Shown here one piece after another: positions 10,748 through 21,874 of a stretch of DNA of 64,000 nucleotides. The stretch spans positions 110,741,213 through 110,805,212 of the forward strand of contig CM077163.1 in NCBI GenBank assembly GCA_039583875.1, written 5' to 3'. The translations under genes were made by a program, and so were the position numbers. Positions within the stretch are counted from its first letter, which is position 1; each line of letters starts with the position of its first letter. Source of the stretch: Platanthera guangdongensis (taxonomy: Eukaryota > Streptophyta > Magnoliopsida > Asparagales > Orchidaceae). The notes under the pieces were generated by a model. It saw only the letters and a list, made by a program, of their open reading frames with translations, searched no databases and was not told the origin of the DNA.

Positions 10748-11851
10748 CTAGGTCTGAGGGCACCTTGTCTTGAGATGACCCTTCTGACCGCACTGAAAAC
10801 AGACCTTATCTTTTTGCCAACAACGGGCAGCCTCATGCCCCTTCCTTCCACACAAGGCACATACCAAGTCTCCACTGGAAGTACCCTGAATCGCGTGCAC
10901 CTGTTCCTTCTTCTGCGCTCCCAACCTTTTGAAACACTTCTCAAAGAGGTGGCCTGGCCGGCCACAAAAGCTACAAATCTCCTTGACCTTCTTTCTCGAG
11001 ACAGCATCAGGTTCCTGAGGGCTCTTCCCTCCACCGGACTTCCGCTTATCCTTCCTTAACTGTTGGCCTCTATTCTTGGCATTCTCAATGGCCTCAACTC
11101 TCAAAGCAGCTTCAACCGCGCTGGCATAACTGACCGCTCCATAAGCATTCGCTAACTGCTGAATGTCGCTTCTTAGTCCTCCCAGAAATCGCTTAACTCG
11201 GTCTGCCTCAACACTCACCAGACCCGGAGCAAACTGACTCAACTTACTAAACTCAATCTCATACTCACTAACCGTGAGTTTCCTCTGCTTTAAGTGAAGA
11301 AATTCGTTCATTAGCCGGTCCCGTTCGACTGAAGGCAGGAACTTACTTAACAACAGCACCTTAAATGACTCCCAAGTGCAACCTGCCACTAAGCTCTCTT
11401 TCTCCCTCAGCCACCAATTCTTTGCCAAGCCCTTGAGCTAGTAAGCAGCGAGCATCACTCTCTGATCGTCCGTAATCCCTGAGTAAGAGAACATCTCCTC
11501 AATGGTAATCAGCCAGTCATCCAAAATCATGAAATCTGCCTGCCCATCATAGGTAGGGGGTCTCAGCCACTGAAACTGGGATATGAACGCCATCTCTGGA
11601 GGCACCACAACCAAAGGCACGGGAGGAGCAAGAGGGGCAGGGACAGTTACCCCCTCTGCGGGGTTCTGAGCTCTTGGGGTCTGTCCTGCCACCACTGCTA
11701 CAAGGGACTGAATCTGAGCCTGCATAGCCACTACCTGCCTCGATAACTCCTCATTACTCTGCCGCAGGATTTCTACCAACGCATCGCTCTGCGCTCCTGA
11801 CTTCTCACCCTTGGATTGGGGGGTCGATCTCGTCGCGGGACGTCTCGCCAT
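10748..11851 (-). pseudogene. E3 gag with three CCHC zinc knuckles
   Basis: Gag forms the particle and packages RNA. The likely start is the ATG at 11851 (MARRPATRS); an upstream ATG at 11866 is also in frame. The capsid-like part contains RPPTYDGQ, WWLREKE and FLPSVERDRLMNEFLHLKQ. Three knuckles lie near the C-terminus: CSFCGRPGHLFEKC, CALCGRKGHEAARC and CFQCGQKGHLKTRC. One in-frame TAG lies between the two open parts (just below 11438), and another ends the frame at 10748-10750. Beyond it the frame stays open to the putative intron. Both stops could be CAG-to-TAG changes. Confidence 0.88.
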
Positions 11852-12523
11852 CCTAAAATTGCACAAGCTTTAGACAAATCCTAGCCCATCAACTAGAATG
11901 AAACTACCCGGTACGGACAGACATACTTAAATATGAACATCAACTACAAAACTTGCTCTGGGAGTTGTTTTTTCCATGATGATGTTATGCTTATCCTAAG
12001 ATGGTTCACCACCATCATACTGACTCATGTGCCTAAACCATGAATGTATGCATTTGTATTCTTTTTTGACTCAAAACCATGTGTGTACATATGTCATCTT
12101 GCAAATCTTTAGCTTGGCACGTTGTGCTTATGAAATGTTATGCTCTGCATGATGTGCTATGCACTCTAAAAAGGCCTTAGTGCATGCCATGGGCGGCGTA
12201 CACATGAAAATGTTATGCATCCCATACTACATAACATTCCCATGTAACGAAAAAGAAAATGTGCTAGCCGCATTCATGTGGTGAGGTTATGCATCCCATA
12301 CTACATAACCCTCACATGTTGCCTCCTATGGTGGATCCATATACAAACACATATTATGCATCCCATACTACATAATATGCCCTGTATACTTCTTTATGCT
12401 TATGAGTGTAGTGTTCGTGCTTCGGCCAAGACGTGCTGATGACATATCGGTGTGTGAACGGTATGATGCCAAACACTAATACAAACAAGGGAATGGTTGC
12501 CCAACCATTTGTCAAGCAACCTC
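11852..12523 (-). other. E3 untranslated leader with a repeated motif
   Basis: There is no gene here. Between PBS and gag, the sequence GCATCCCATACTACATAA occurs three times (about 12213, 12290 and 12357), each flanked by TTATG-like bases, spaced about 65-80 bp. Each copy can pair its own ends (TTATG with CATAA). In this position such repeats could belong to an RNA packaging or dimer signal, but that is only a guess. Confidence 0.6.
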
Positions 12524-12535
12524 CCTCTGATACCA
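12524..12535 (-). other. E3 primer binding site (initiator tRNA-Met)
   Basis: The minus strand reads TGGTATCAGAGG two bases after the LTR end. It is complementary to the 3' end of initiator tRNA-Met (usual form TGGTATCAGAGC) except for its last base. Confidence 0.88.
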
Positions 12536-12537
12536 AC

Positions 12538-14469
12538 TGTCACAACCCGCATTTTCTCAACGGTAAAAAAAAATGTATCAGAGTAAGAGAAAACATGCGC
12601 CATGATGCCACGTCGTGCAGGGGATAACTACACACGCTCAGGCAAAACTCCAGACGTTAGATTTTAAGGAAAATTGTTAATTAAGTATGAAAGAAAATCA
12701 GTTTTGTTGAATGGTCGTATCCCTCGGCCCGGTGGATCAGCTAGTCCACTGTTAAAACTATATTTATACGCAGCAGAAAATACTTTGGTTCAATTAAATT
12801 GACGTCCTAAAAGAGCATAAGTGTCCCCGGGGGACGACTTACGCGTGCACGACCCTAAGGTGAATAAAGTAGGTATAAAAGATAGTGTTTTACGCTGAGG
12901 AAAAATAGTGTCTTGGATTTAGAAACATGTTATGCATGGGGTACATATAATAATGCTTTTAGGCTTTAAAATATCTAACATGCAACCTATCATAATCCTT
13001 CCCAGAAGCAAGTAACCAACCACAAATAGGCAAAAACAGCAGTTTAAATTCATATTCAGCATCACAAGAAGCCACCAGTGGGCGCCAACAACCTGACACA
13101 AACCCACTAGCGAGTATGTATGTCTATACAGAAGAGTAAAGAACTACCTCACAGCAAACGGGGATCAGCAAATCTCAGCTACCCTAGAGGCCACCAACAA
13201 GCCCCTCCAAAAGTCCTAGCCGCTGAACTGGCTACAACATGGACCTGAGGCATTCAAGAAAGGAACACCTCAACAAGGGAACAATCAAAAGTAAATAGAG
13301 CAATAAATTAATGAGTAAATGAGATGAAGGGTTTACCAACCCGGAAACAAGCTACTATAAGGAAAAGAAAAAGGGAAAGACAGTAAGAAAAGAGTACTGT
13401 CTAAAACACCGCAGAGCACACCAAGGGAGAGCATTAAAACCAACATGCCCTACCAATAAAGCCTGCAACAGCATCAAGACATATACACATGCCAAAAGAA
13501 AGGAAAGCATAAACAGAAAAGGGACTAACAGTCCTAACACGTGGGTAAGTGGCAGTGGTCAAAACATGGGTCTGAATGCATAACCAAAATCAGACCCAAA
13601 AAGGGCTAAGGGGTCAAACAGTGGCAGCTTTAGGGTCCCACACACACCAACCCAAACCGGGGCAAAAAGGCGGTGGACACAGCTCTCCACATAAAACCAC
13701 CCCTCCAGAGGCCACCAAAAACTCCACCACCTGCCACGACCCAAGAGTCGGCATGCAGAAATTAGCCGAACACCCGATGTCCCCCTCCTAGGGAAAAGTC
13801 CTACTAACAGTCCTAGGAAACACACGAACCCAAGGAAACAACGTCGGGTCCAACCGACGCGGCCTTGCATGCCTAACCAAACCAACCGCGAGTCTCCCTG
13901 ACCCCAGAACAAGGGCAGCACCCAGTGTCGACATGGTGTGTCGACACCACGACGAGACGGTGTCGACACATGGTGTCGACACAATCGCTGCTGGTGTCGA
14001 CACCAAGTGTCGACACCACTGCGGCCGGTGTCGACACAAGGTGTCGACACTGCCGCTGCGGGTGTCGACACCAAGTATCGACACCACTGTGGCCGGTGTC
14101 GACACAAGGTGTCGACACCCTGACTAGCTGGTGTCGACACCAAGGTGTCGACACCCCGACTGGCCGGTGTCGACCCCTAGTGTCGACACCCCGACTGGCC
14201 GGTGTCGACACCCCGACTGGCCGGTGTCGACACCACCTGACTAGCTGGTGTCGACACCAAGGTGTCGACACCCCGACTGGCTGGTGTCGACACCCCGACT
14301 GGCCGCTGTCGACACCAAGGTGTCGACACCCTGACTGGCTGGTGTCGACACCTAGTGTCGACACCCCGACTGGCCGGTGTCGACACCAAGGTGTCGACAC
14401 CCTGACTGGCCGGTGTCGACACCTAGTGTCGATACCCTGACTGGCCGGTGTCGACACCCTGACTGGCTT
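12538..14469 (-). repeat. E3 5' LTR, inner piece (broken by E4)
   Basis: The sequence matches the 3' LTR (4359 to about 6100) nearly base for base, including the start TGTCACAACCCG. It ends in the GTGTCGACAC array at GGCTT (14465-14469), the target site used by E4. The other piece resumes at 24463. Confidence 0.92.
13921..14466. repeat. GTGTCGACAC palindrome minisatellite, copy in the E3 5' LTR
   Basis: This is the same array as at 5745-6105, but about 190 bp longer. The extra length is made of additional 36-bp-type units with CCGACTGG or CTGACTGG spacers. The two LTRs of one element were identical at insertion, so the array has since changed in copy number in at least one of them. Confidence 0.92.
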
Positions 14470-17056
14470 TGTAACACCCCAGTTTTTGCAAGAGGTTCAG
14501 TCTGCAGCTCTGAACATTTTTGGGTTTCTGGCAGGAGGTACACGGCCTGCGACACGGGCGTGTCGCCGGGCGTGTCGAGGCCGTGTCGACACTCGGCCCA
14601 AGTGTCGACACATTCGCTCGACAAAGTGTCGAGAGTGGGGCACACGGCCTGCGACACGGGCGTATCGCAGGGCGTGTCGAGGCTGTGTCGACACTCGGCC
14701 CAAGTGTCGACACTTTCGCTCGACAAAGTGTCGAGAGTGGGGCACACGGCCTGCGACACGGGCGTGTCGCAGGGCGTGTCGAGGCCGTGTCGACACTCGG
14801 CCCAAGTGTCGGCACATTCGCTCGACAAAGTGTCGAGACTGGGGCACACGGCCTGTGACACGGGCGTGTCACAGGGCGTGTCCCGCTTGGTCGACGATGT
14901 TCGCTCGACGTTTTTCCATGGTGTCGACACAAAGCCTGTCGACGGGTTTCGAGACTTGGCACACGGCTTGGGACACGGGCGTGTCCCAGGCCGTGTCATC
15001 TCTCGGGTTGGTTTTGGGGCCGTGTTGTTGGAGGCACACGGCCGGCCACACGGCCGTGTCACTGGGGACACGGGCGTGTCGGTTTGGACACAGGCGTGTC
15101 GGATGCCCGTGTGCGGTTCCAGGCGCGTCGATTTGAGACGGCGAATGAGGCACACGGCCCTGGACACGGGCGTGTGCCAGGCCGTGTTCGACCCAGGTCT
15201 TTTATTTTCCAGGCGAATCGTGGCCATTCTTTCCCAGATTTTGGGATCTGACGGCTCAGGGCTGTTCTTGGGGAGTTAAGTCCGATTTTTAGGGTGGGAA
15301 ACCCTCATTGTTTTCCAAGTCTTCTCTTTCTAAGCTCTTGAGAAAAGTTAGAGCAAAGAGGAAGAAGAAGAAGGTCTTGGGCTGTAGGAAGGGTTTCGGA
15401 GCTCCAAATCGCGAGCCGAGTCCGGATCCGTGAAGCTTGGAGCGTTGCGAAGTTTTCCATCCGGCTATTTTGCCATGGCAAGGAAGAGGAGTCGGAAGGT
15501 AACGACATCTCTCCTCTCGGTCCTTAGGATGCATGTATTAGCATCATTTAGTTTTCTTTCTCTCTAATTTTTGGGCACCAAACTCTCAAATGAGAGGGGT
15601 TTTGGTTTGCCAAGTTTCAAGAGGAACTTCCGGGTTGATTGAGTCCGTCCCTGGCATATTTTGCATTAGAGATCCGCTTCGCTAGTGGATTAGGCATGGT
15701 GGGTGAAGCCGTAGTCGCGACCGTTAGTCCGACTCGGTGATGTTGCATACGAACTTAGGGATTCGAAGAGATTTTCCGTTGCGGCAAGATGCCATTTGTG
15801 ATGTGATGGTGATTGTCCCGTTTATTTGCAAAGGTACGTGTAGTCGGACCCGGACAAGGTTAGCTCCTCGAGGCGGTAGATGGTTTCCTTGAGGGACAAG
15901 GTTAGCTCCACGCGAGTTGGAGATGGTTTCCTTGGTGCGCGGGAACGCTGCAGTACAATGAGGGATTATGTTGTATTTAGTCTTGGTTTGTGTTGTGCCA
16001 AGGCGTGGCTATGTCTCTGTGGTCGGCTGGCTATCCCGTGACATGTGCGTCATGTGTGGAGAGTGTCCCGGCGAGACTAGTCCCCTTCTGTGAGACTGAC
16101 GAGAATGCCAAGCTTGGGGCAAGCCCGGGGCAAAGAGGCCATGAGCGGGTGGGGTCCAGCAAGGCTTCTTAGAATCGGTCGGTCTGTGTTTGTTGGAATC
16201 CTGACATGAGATGTCAGAGCTTGAAGGCAAGCCCGGGGCTAAGCCCACGAGCGGGTGGGGTCTTGGCAAGAATTCCTTGTGGCGGCCTGTGCGCCGTTTG
16301 AGGGAGAGGTGTCTCCCTTAGTGTTTGCGGCTTTATGCCAATTGGGGAAATGTGAGTACCCAAATGTTGTGATGTTGTGCTAGTTGCATACGCAGTAGGG
16401 TGCCTTGGGCGAAGCCCGAGTGTTGCATACATGTTGCATAGTAGACCCTTTTATTACATGCTCAACCAGTAGAGAACGTGTTTGATGATTGAGACATCCA
16501 AGCCTGTTTTAATGCTTTTCTATTTATAGATGATTATATTGCATACGAAGTGCTGACTTGCAGGTTGAAGGGTTCCCCGGGGTCCGTTAGGGGCAGCCGG
16601 GAGGAGATGTGTTGTTACACAGTTTGAGGTCAGCCTTTGCTGACCCACGTTACTAATAATTTTTACAGGGGAAGGATCGGATGCAGAAGCTAGCACGCCG
16701 GCCAGAAAGGCCTAAGCCCCATGAAGTGTTTATCCCTTTTTGTAGCACTACAGTTATGATGATGTTTGTTTGAGACTATCTTTGTCCGGCTTGCATGCCG
16801 AGGTAGACTAGGAGTGCTGAGCACATTCATGTTTGATGTACTATTTTTTTTGGACACTTGATGTAAGGCCTTAAGGCCATTTGTTTTACTCTTTAGTGGT
16901 GGATAACTTCTAGTACTGTTTTGTTTCCGCTGTGTTGTGCAAGTGTTTTGAGTTTGGGTAGCTATATCAACTTATAATACTAAAGCTGTGGCGTTCGTAT
17001 GTTGTGGGGCCCCAGCCGGACCCATATTATACGTTCACTACAGGGGAGGTGTTACA
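14470..17056 (+). repeat. E4 5' LTR
   Basis: Ends are TGTAACACCCC and GGAGGTGTTACA. It carries a GC-rich palindrome-repeat block near its start, then an AT-richer part. The copy at 21875-24462 is almost the same. Short open frames within the repeat block are artefacts. Confidence 0.96.
14536..14880. repeat. about 104-bp tandem repeats of palindromes in the E4 5' LTR
   Basis: Three units and a partial fourth begin with ACACGGCCTGCGACACGG near 14534, 14640, 14744 and 14845. Each holds GACACGGGCGTGTC (palindromic except the centre), TGTCGACA and TCGACAAAGTGTCGA. More single copies of GACACGGGCGTGTC and ACGGCCGTGTC continue to about 15190. Confidence 0.88.
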
Positions 17057-17059
17057 ATT

Positions 17060-17071
17060 TGGTATCAAAGC
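17060..17071 (+). other. E4 primer binding site (initiator tRNA-Met)
   Basis: TGGTATCAAAGC starts three bases after the LTR end; it matches the usual TGGTATCAGAGC at all but one base. Confidence 0.88.
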
Positions 17072-17120
17072 GAGGTTAGATTCAAGGTTAGTGCGTAGAG
17101 AAGTTATCCACATAAGAGTA

Positions 17121-17432
17121 ATGCGGGACCGTGAGTGTCCTTATGTTCTAGTCTTGAGATTGGAGACTAATCCCTTATTTCTTGTTTTCCTGAAGAGTGC
17201 AAGCAACGAGGCGGGCACTTCAAGAGCAAGGGATGATCTCTCGGCGAGCAGTGCAACAACTCCAGGCCTTCTGGGCACGGGTGTAAACCCTGCTGACTTC
17301 TGCCGTATGCTTGCAGAAGCGATGGTGGCGGCGCAAGCGGCGGCTGCAGCCCAGGTAGCAACCCCTGCTACACCGGACACGGCGACGGCCGTGCCAGGCG
17401 GAGAAGCCAGGCGAGTGGAGCCTTTGTTATAA
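17121..17432 (+). pseudogene. E4 gag, N-terminal part before a stop codon
   Basis: The frame is the same as that of the main gag body and is separated from it only by the TAA at 17430-17432. An ATG at 17121 is the first in this frame after the PBS; the open frame itself reaches back into the LTR, where translation is unlikely. The part includes an alanine-rich stretch (VAAQAAAAAQVATPATP) as often seen in chromoviral Gag N-termini. The exact start is uncertain. Confidence 0.6.
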
Positions 17433-17435
17433 AGG

Positions 17436-18374
17436 GTGGTGGTAGGGCATGGAGACCGACACATGAAGTATTTCCTGAGTTTCCATCCCCCGTCTTTCAA
17501 GGGTGTAGGAACGCCAACGGACGCGGAGGATTGGTGGGTTCGTATTCAGGAACTGTTAAGGGCGGCAGAGACGCCAGAGGAGAAGAAATCCGAGTATGCG
17601 GCGTTCATGTTGGAAGGAGACGCCAAATTGTGGTGGGTGAGCCATAGCGGCCGCCTGTTCCCGGGGCGCACCCCGTCAGTGGAAGAGTTTGGGGACGCTT
17701 TTCTTAAGAGGTATATTCCAGTTTCAACACGGTTGGCCCTACAGAGGCAGTTTCTGCATCTAATGCAGCGAGACAAGACAGTGGATGAGTACGTGCAAGA
17801 GTTCACCCGTTTGGGTCGTTATGCGGGAACGACAATGGCGGATGATGTAGAGAGGGATAACCTCTTCTACCAAGGTTTGAGGGAGAATCTGAGACAGCCT
17901 CTCATCTCCATGAAGAGGGCAGGATTTAATGAGCTAGTTGAAGCCGCCAGGAGTTTGGAGAGTGATCTGGAGCGAACCCAACGTCGAAAGGGTTTTACTC
18001 CCAAGCATGGGGAAGGGAAGCCCTCCCAATCTCATGTAAAGTCTGATGGGAGCAGGTGGAGGAGGAAGCCTCACCCTTCCAGGTCGGGTGAGAGGAGCAC
18101 TTGGACGCCTGGGGGTTCTCACTCTAGGGGACCGCCGACGTGTTACAACTGCGGGAAGGTTGGGCACATAGCCCGTGCTTGTCAGCAAGGGGGAGCGGGG
18201 CAAGAGGCAAAGCAGGAGCAGTCTGTGCGCTCGGGCCCCATTGCTGCAGAGAAAGGAAAGATGGCGGAGTCGAGCGCTTCTCGGTTCCAACCGGTGCAAC
18301 CAAGGGCTTACAACCTTGGACAGCAAGAAGCGATCCGCCAAACCGATGTGGTGACAGGTATGAAGAAAATTTAG
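17436..18374 (+). CDS. E4 gag main body with CCHC zinc knuckle
   Basis: This 312-residue frame carries the retrotransposon Gag core: [32 protein letters not shown], and [21 protein letters not shown] up to about residue 115. The zinc knuckle [14 protein letters not shown] lies at about residues 236-249. Gag assembles the particle and binds RNA. The frame ends five codons past a GT donor-like site, so an unspliced RNA would make Gag alone and a spliced RNA Gag-Pol. The N-terminus is cut off by a single stop at 17430. The first ATG (17436) is just after that stop and may not be a natural start. Confidence 0.9.
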   Translation: MVVGHGDRHMKYFLSFHPPSFKGVGTPTDAEDWWVRIQELLRAAETPEEKKSEYAAFMLEGDAKLWWVSHSGRLFPGRTPSVEEFGDAFLKRYIPVSTRLALQRQFLHLMQRDKTVDEYVQEFTRLGRYAGTTMADDVERDNLFYQGLRENLRQPLISMKRAGFNELVEAARSLESDLERTQRRKGFTPKHGEGKPSQSHVKSDGSRWRRKPHPSRSGERSTWTPGGSHSRGPPTCYNCGKVGHIARACQQGGAGQEAKQEQSVRSGPIAAEKGKMAESSASRFQPVQPRAYNLGQQEAIRQTDVVTGMKKI

Positions 18375-18431
18375 GTTTGCATTTGTGCTTCATACTTTTA
18401 GACCCCCTTTCCGTGTGTTGTCTTGTTGTAG
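18358..18431 (+). other. putative GT-AG intron at the E4 gag/protease junction
   Basis: The donor is GACAG/GTATGA, close to the plant consensus, and the acceptor is GTCTTGTTGTAG/GC after a C/T-rich tract. Splicing out 74 bp rebuilds the glycine codon and joins DVVTG to [16 protein letters not shown] in frame. Gag and pol frames differ by the right amount for this. The retained segment has a TAG (18372-18374), so it would end translation of gag. Ribosomal frameshifting is the main alternative. Confidence 0.6.
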
Positions 18432-19903
18432 GCTTCGTGTTAGTTTCTGGATACCCCGCTAGGGTATTGTTCGATACTGGGGCTTCACACTCTTTTCTTG
18501 CGGAGAGTTTCATCCGAAGGGTAGGAGTCGAGACTTTCTCGGCGGACGCGGAACTGAAAGTGCGCATGCCCAATGGGTCATCTATGACCACCGGGGCTAA
18601 AGGGCCCATCTGTTGGGAGCTAGACGGAGTTGACTTTGTTTTGGAAGCGGCAGTGTTGCCGTTAGTAGAGTTCGATGTCATTTTGGGAATGGACTTGCTT
18701 GCAGAGCAGCGTGCCAGAATTGATTGTTTATCCAAGGTAGTGACCCTGAAGAGTAAGGGGCAAGCGGAAGTCAAGTTTATGGGCCTTTGTGGAGTAGCCC
18801 ATTCCCTAATTACGGCCATGCAAATGATGCGGGCGGTTAACCAGGGAGGTGTGGCGCTGGTAGCGTTGTTGGAGGTTTGTCTCTCCAAACTTTCGATTGA
18901 GGAAGTGCCTGTGGTAGCGGAGTTCAAGGATGTGTTTCCGGATGAACTTCCTGGAGCGCCTCCTCGACGGGAGATCGACTTCTCGATCGAGTTAATGCCG
19001 GAGGCTAGACCGGTGTCGCGTCCCCCATTTAGGATGGCACCAAAGGAGTTAGCGGAACTTAAGGTACAGTTACAGGAACTGTTGGAGCAAGGGTATATTA
19101 GACCCAGTTCTTCACCGTGGAGCGCACCGGTGTTGTTTGTAAAGAATAAAGACGGTAGCATGCGCCTGTGCATAGACTACCGAGAGCTCAATAAGTTGAC
19201 CGTCAAGAATAAGTATCTGATCCCTCGGATAGACGATTTGTTCGACCAATTGGTGGGGTCAGTGGTATATTCGAAACTGGACTTAAAGTCAGGCTACTAT
19301 CAACTGCGAATTCGAGATGAGGACATACCCAAGACTGCCTTTGGTACAAGGTATGGACACTTTGAGTTTACGGTGATGCCATTCGGGTTGACGAACGCAC
19401 CATCGGTGTTCATGGACCTTATGAATCGGGTATTTCGGGAATACTTGGATTCGTTTGTGGTTGTCTTCATTGATGACATTTTGGTGTATTCCAAATCGCA
19501 AGTGGAGCATGAGACCCACTTGAGGATAGTTTTGCAAGTGTTAAGGGAGAATGAGTTGTATGCAAAATTCTCCAAATGCGAGTTCTGGCTGGAGAAGGTG
19601 GCATTTTTGGGCCACGTGATTAGTGGTGATGGGGTGGCAGTGGATCCGGCGAAAGTGGAGGCCATCAGAGATTGGCCGGTGTTGAGGACCGTGGCGGAAG
19701 TCCGAAGTTTTCTTGGACTAGCCGGGTACTATAGGAGATTCGTGGAGAATTTCTCGAAGATAGCTCTACCCCTCACCTCACTCACTCGTAAAGACCATAA
19801 GTTTGTGTGGACCCAAGAGTGCAGCCAAGCATTCGAGGCACTGAAGGAGAGGCTTATGATGGCTCCGATTCTGAGTTTACCGCAAGGGACCGATGGATTT
19901 TAG
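18432..19903 (+). CDS. E4 pol part 1: protease and reverse transcriptase
   Basis: Read from the putative acceptor. The protease active site is [12 protein letters not shown], with the later block [13 protein letters not shown] motifs follow in order: [66 protein letters not shown], the catalytic FIDDILVYS (about 19469-19495), then [16 protein letters not shown]. The upstream ATG at 18140 opens the same frame but overlaps gag and gives no family sequence, so it is not the true start. The frame ends at TAG 19901-19903, inside the RT/RNase H boundary (GTDGF), which is a nonsense codon and not the natural end. Confidence 0.93.
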
Positions 19904-21817
19904 ATTTTCAGTGACGCATCGGGATGCGGTTTGGGTTGCGTGTTGGTGCAACATGGCAAGGTAATAGCTTTTGGGTCTCGACAGCTGAAACCTCATGAGA
20001 GGAATTACCCCGTCCATGACTTGGAGCTGGCGGCGGTAATCTTCGCGTTGAAAATATGGCGACACTATGTGTATGGCGCAAGGGTGGAGATCTTCACGGA
20101 CCATAAAAGCCTGAAGTATCTCTTGGATCAGAAGGACTTGAACATGCGGCAATGCAGATGGGTTAAATTTCTTGGAGACTACGAAGTGGCGATTCAGTAT
20201 ACGCCGGGTAAGGCCAACGTGGTGGCGGATGCGTTGAGTAGAAAGTACTCGGGGCAAGGAAATTGGATCGAAGCTCATGATGAGCGGTTGGTTCGGGAAT
20301 TGGAGTCCCTCGGGTTGGAATGTGTTGCGAGAGGCGAGTCTAGCGTGGCTCGGTTGAATTGGATTGAAGTGCAAAGCGACTTGTCCGATCGTATTCGGGA
20401 AGCGACTCGATTGGATGTGGAGTTTCAACCTTTTGTGTTGGAGGCTCAAAAGGGCGAGAGCAGCGCCTGGGAGATGATTGGGGGAATCTTGAGAAAGGAT
20501 GGAAGGGTTTGTGTACCGCAGTTTGGCAATCTCCGTGAGGAGTTGATGTTTGAGGCTCACTTCTCAAAGTACTCCATTCACCCGGGCAGTACAAAGATGT
20601 ACTTGGATATGAAGAAATCTTTTTGGTGGCCGGGGTTGAAGCGAGATGTAGCTTTGTATGTGAGTCGTTGCCAAACATGTGCCTTGGTGAAGGCCGAATG
20701 TCAGAAATCGGGCGGGTTCCTGAAGCCCCTTCCAATTCCTGAATGGAAATTTGAGGACATCTCCATGGACTTTGTGCATGGTTTGCCTAGATCGCAGCAT
20801 GGTAATGATGCTATTTGGGTGATCGTGGATCGCCTAACCAAGGTGGCTCACTTCATCCCAAATCGGAAAGAGGACAGCGTGGAGAAGCTGGTGGAGTTGT
20901 ATGTTCGCAACATTGTGCGACTGCACGGAGTTCCTAAGAGCATAGTCAGTGATCGAGATGGACGATTTACGTCCAAGGACTGGAGATTGGTTCAGAAGAT
21001 CTTGGGCACGAAGCTAAAATTTAGTACAGCATTCCATCCTCAAACTGATGGGCAAACGGAGAGAATGAACCGTACTATGGAGGACATGTTGAGGATGTGC
21101 GTTCTTGATTTTGGCAAGAGGTGGGAGGATCACCTCTTCATTATAGAATTTGCGTACAACAACAGTTTTCAAGCTAGTATAAAGATGGCGCCATACGAAG
21201 CTTTGTATGGGAGGCGGTGTCGAACGCCAATGTCTTGGGCAGAGGCGGGAGACACCAAACTTTTGGGAAAGGGTGCGGTAGTTGACGCTTGTGAGATGGT
21301 ACGGGCCATCCAAGAGCGTATGAAGGTGGCACAAGACAGGCAAGCAAAATATTTTAATGCTCGTCACCGGAAGATGGAATTTACAGTTGGTGATTGGGTT
21401 TATCTGAAGGTCAAGCCGTTCAAAGGCGTCTCACGGATTCGCCGACTCAAGAAGTTGAGTCCAAGGTTTTTGGGGCCTTTTGAAATTGTTGAGCGGGTAG
21501 GAGAAGCAGCATATCGGTTGGCATTGTCCGCAGACTTGAGTGGATTACATGACGTCTTCCACGTCTCCGCTTTGAGGAAAGCCTTGGTGGAGGCTAGCGT
21601 GGTGATAGAGCCGGCATCGGTGCCGATTGAGGAAGACTTGAGGATGCGAGTCCTCCCAATTACTATAGAGGATTCGGAGACTCGGCAGTTGCGGAATAAA
21701 GAAGTCAAACTCGTGAAAGTTCGATGGGACAACTGCGGTCGTGAGGAGTTCTCTTGGGAACGAGAACAGGCCATGCTAGAAGATTATCCAGAACTTTTCA
21801 TGTCAGGTACAATTTAA
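19904..21817 (+). CDS. E4 pol part 2: RNase H, integrase and chromodomain-like tail
   Basis: The same frame as part 1 resumes directly after the TAG. RNase H starts [18 protein letters not shown] and includes [12 protein letters not shown] and [12 protein letters not shown]. The integrase zinc domain is [13 protein letters not shown] with CQTC. The catalytic core shows [31 protein letters not shown] and [14 protein letters not shown], so D, D and E are present. [10 protein letters not shown] and [10 protein letters not shown] mark the C-terminal domain. The tail [19 protein letters not shown] is chromodomain-like, ending at TAA 21815-21817. No other stop or shift was seen. The ATG at 19931 is internal. 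Confidence 0.94.
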   Translation: MFSDASGCGLGCVLVQHGKVIAFGSRQLKPHERNYPVHDLELAAVIFALKIWRHYVYGARVEIFTDHKSLKYLLDQKDLNMRQCRWVKFLGDYEVAIQYTPGKANVVADALSRKYSGQGNWIEAHDERLVRELESLGLECVARGESSVARLNWIEVQSDLSDRIREATRLDVEFQPFVLEAQKGESSAWEMIGGILRKDGRVCVPQFGNLREELMFEAHFSKYSIHPGSTKMYLDMKKSFWWPGLKRDVALYVSRCQTCALVKAECQKSGGFLKPLPIPEWKFEDISMDFVHGLPRSQHGNDAIWVIVDRLTKVAHFIPNRKEDSVEKLVELYVRNIVRLHGVPKSIVSDRDGRFTSKDWRLVQKILGTKLKFSTAFHPQTDGQTERMNRTMEDMLRMCVLDFGKRWEDHLFIIEFAYNNSFQASIKMAPYEALYGRRCRTPMSWAEAGDTKLLGKGAVVDACEMVRAIQERMKVAQDRQAKYFNARHRKMEFTVGDWVYLKVKPFKGVSRIRRLKKLSPRFLGPFEIVERVGEAAYRLALSADLSGLHDVFHVSALRKALVEASVVIEPASVPIEEDLRMRVLPITIEDSETRQLRNKEVKLVKVRWDNCGREEFSWEREQAMLEDYPELFMSGTI

Positions 21818-21860
21818 GTTTGTACCCTTTTGTTTTGTAATTTCGGGACGAAATTCTGTT

Positions 21861-21874
21861 AAGTGGGGGAGAGC
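21861..21874 (+). other. E4 polypurine tract
   Basis: AAGTGGGGGAGAGC directly precedes the 3' LTR start TGTAACACC, at the expected distance after the pol stop and the AATTTCGGGACG stretch. Confidence 0.88.

Noticed and set aside
13873..14457. Long open frames on both strands through the GTGTCGACAC array (up to 194 codons)
   Set aside because: The repeat lacks stop codons in several frames. The products are monotonous VDT/CRH/STP strings with no domain or start context.
14352..15279. Overlapping frames of up to 300 codons in the E4 LTR, repeated at 21859-22684
   Set aside because: Same cause: GC-rich palindromic tandem repeats open many frames at once, and both copies are inside LTRs.
18124..19173. 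349-codon frame on the minus strand opposite E4 protease
   Set aside because: It is the antisense shadow of conserved protease-RT sequence and has no recognisable domain.
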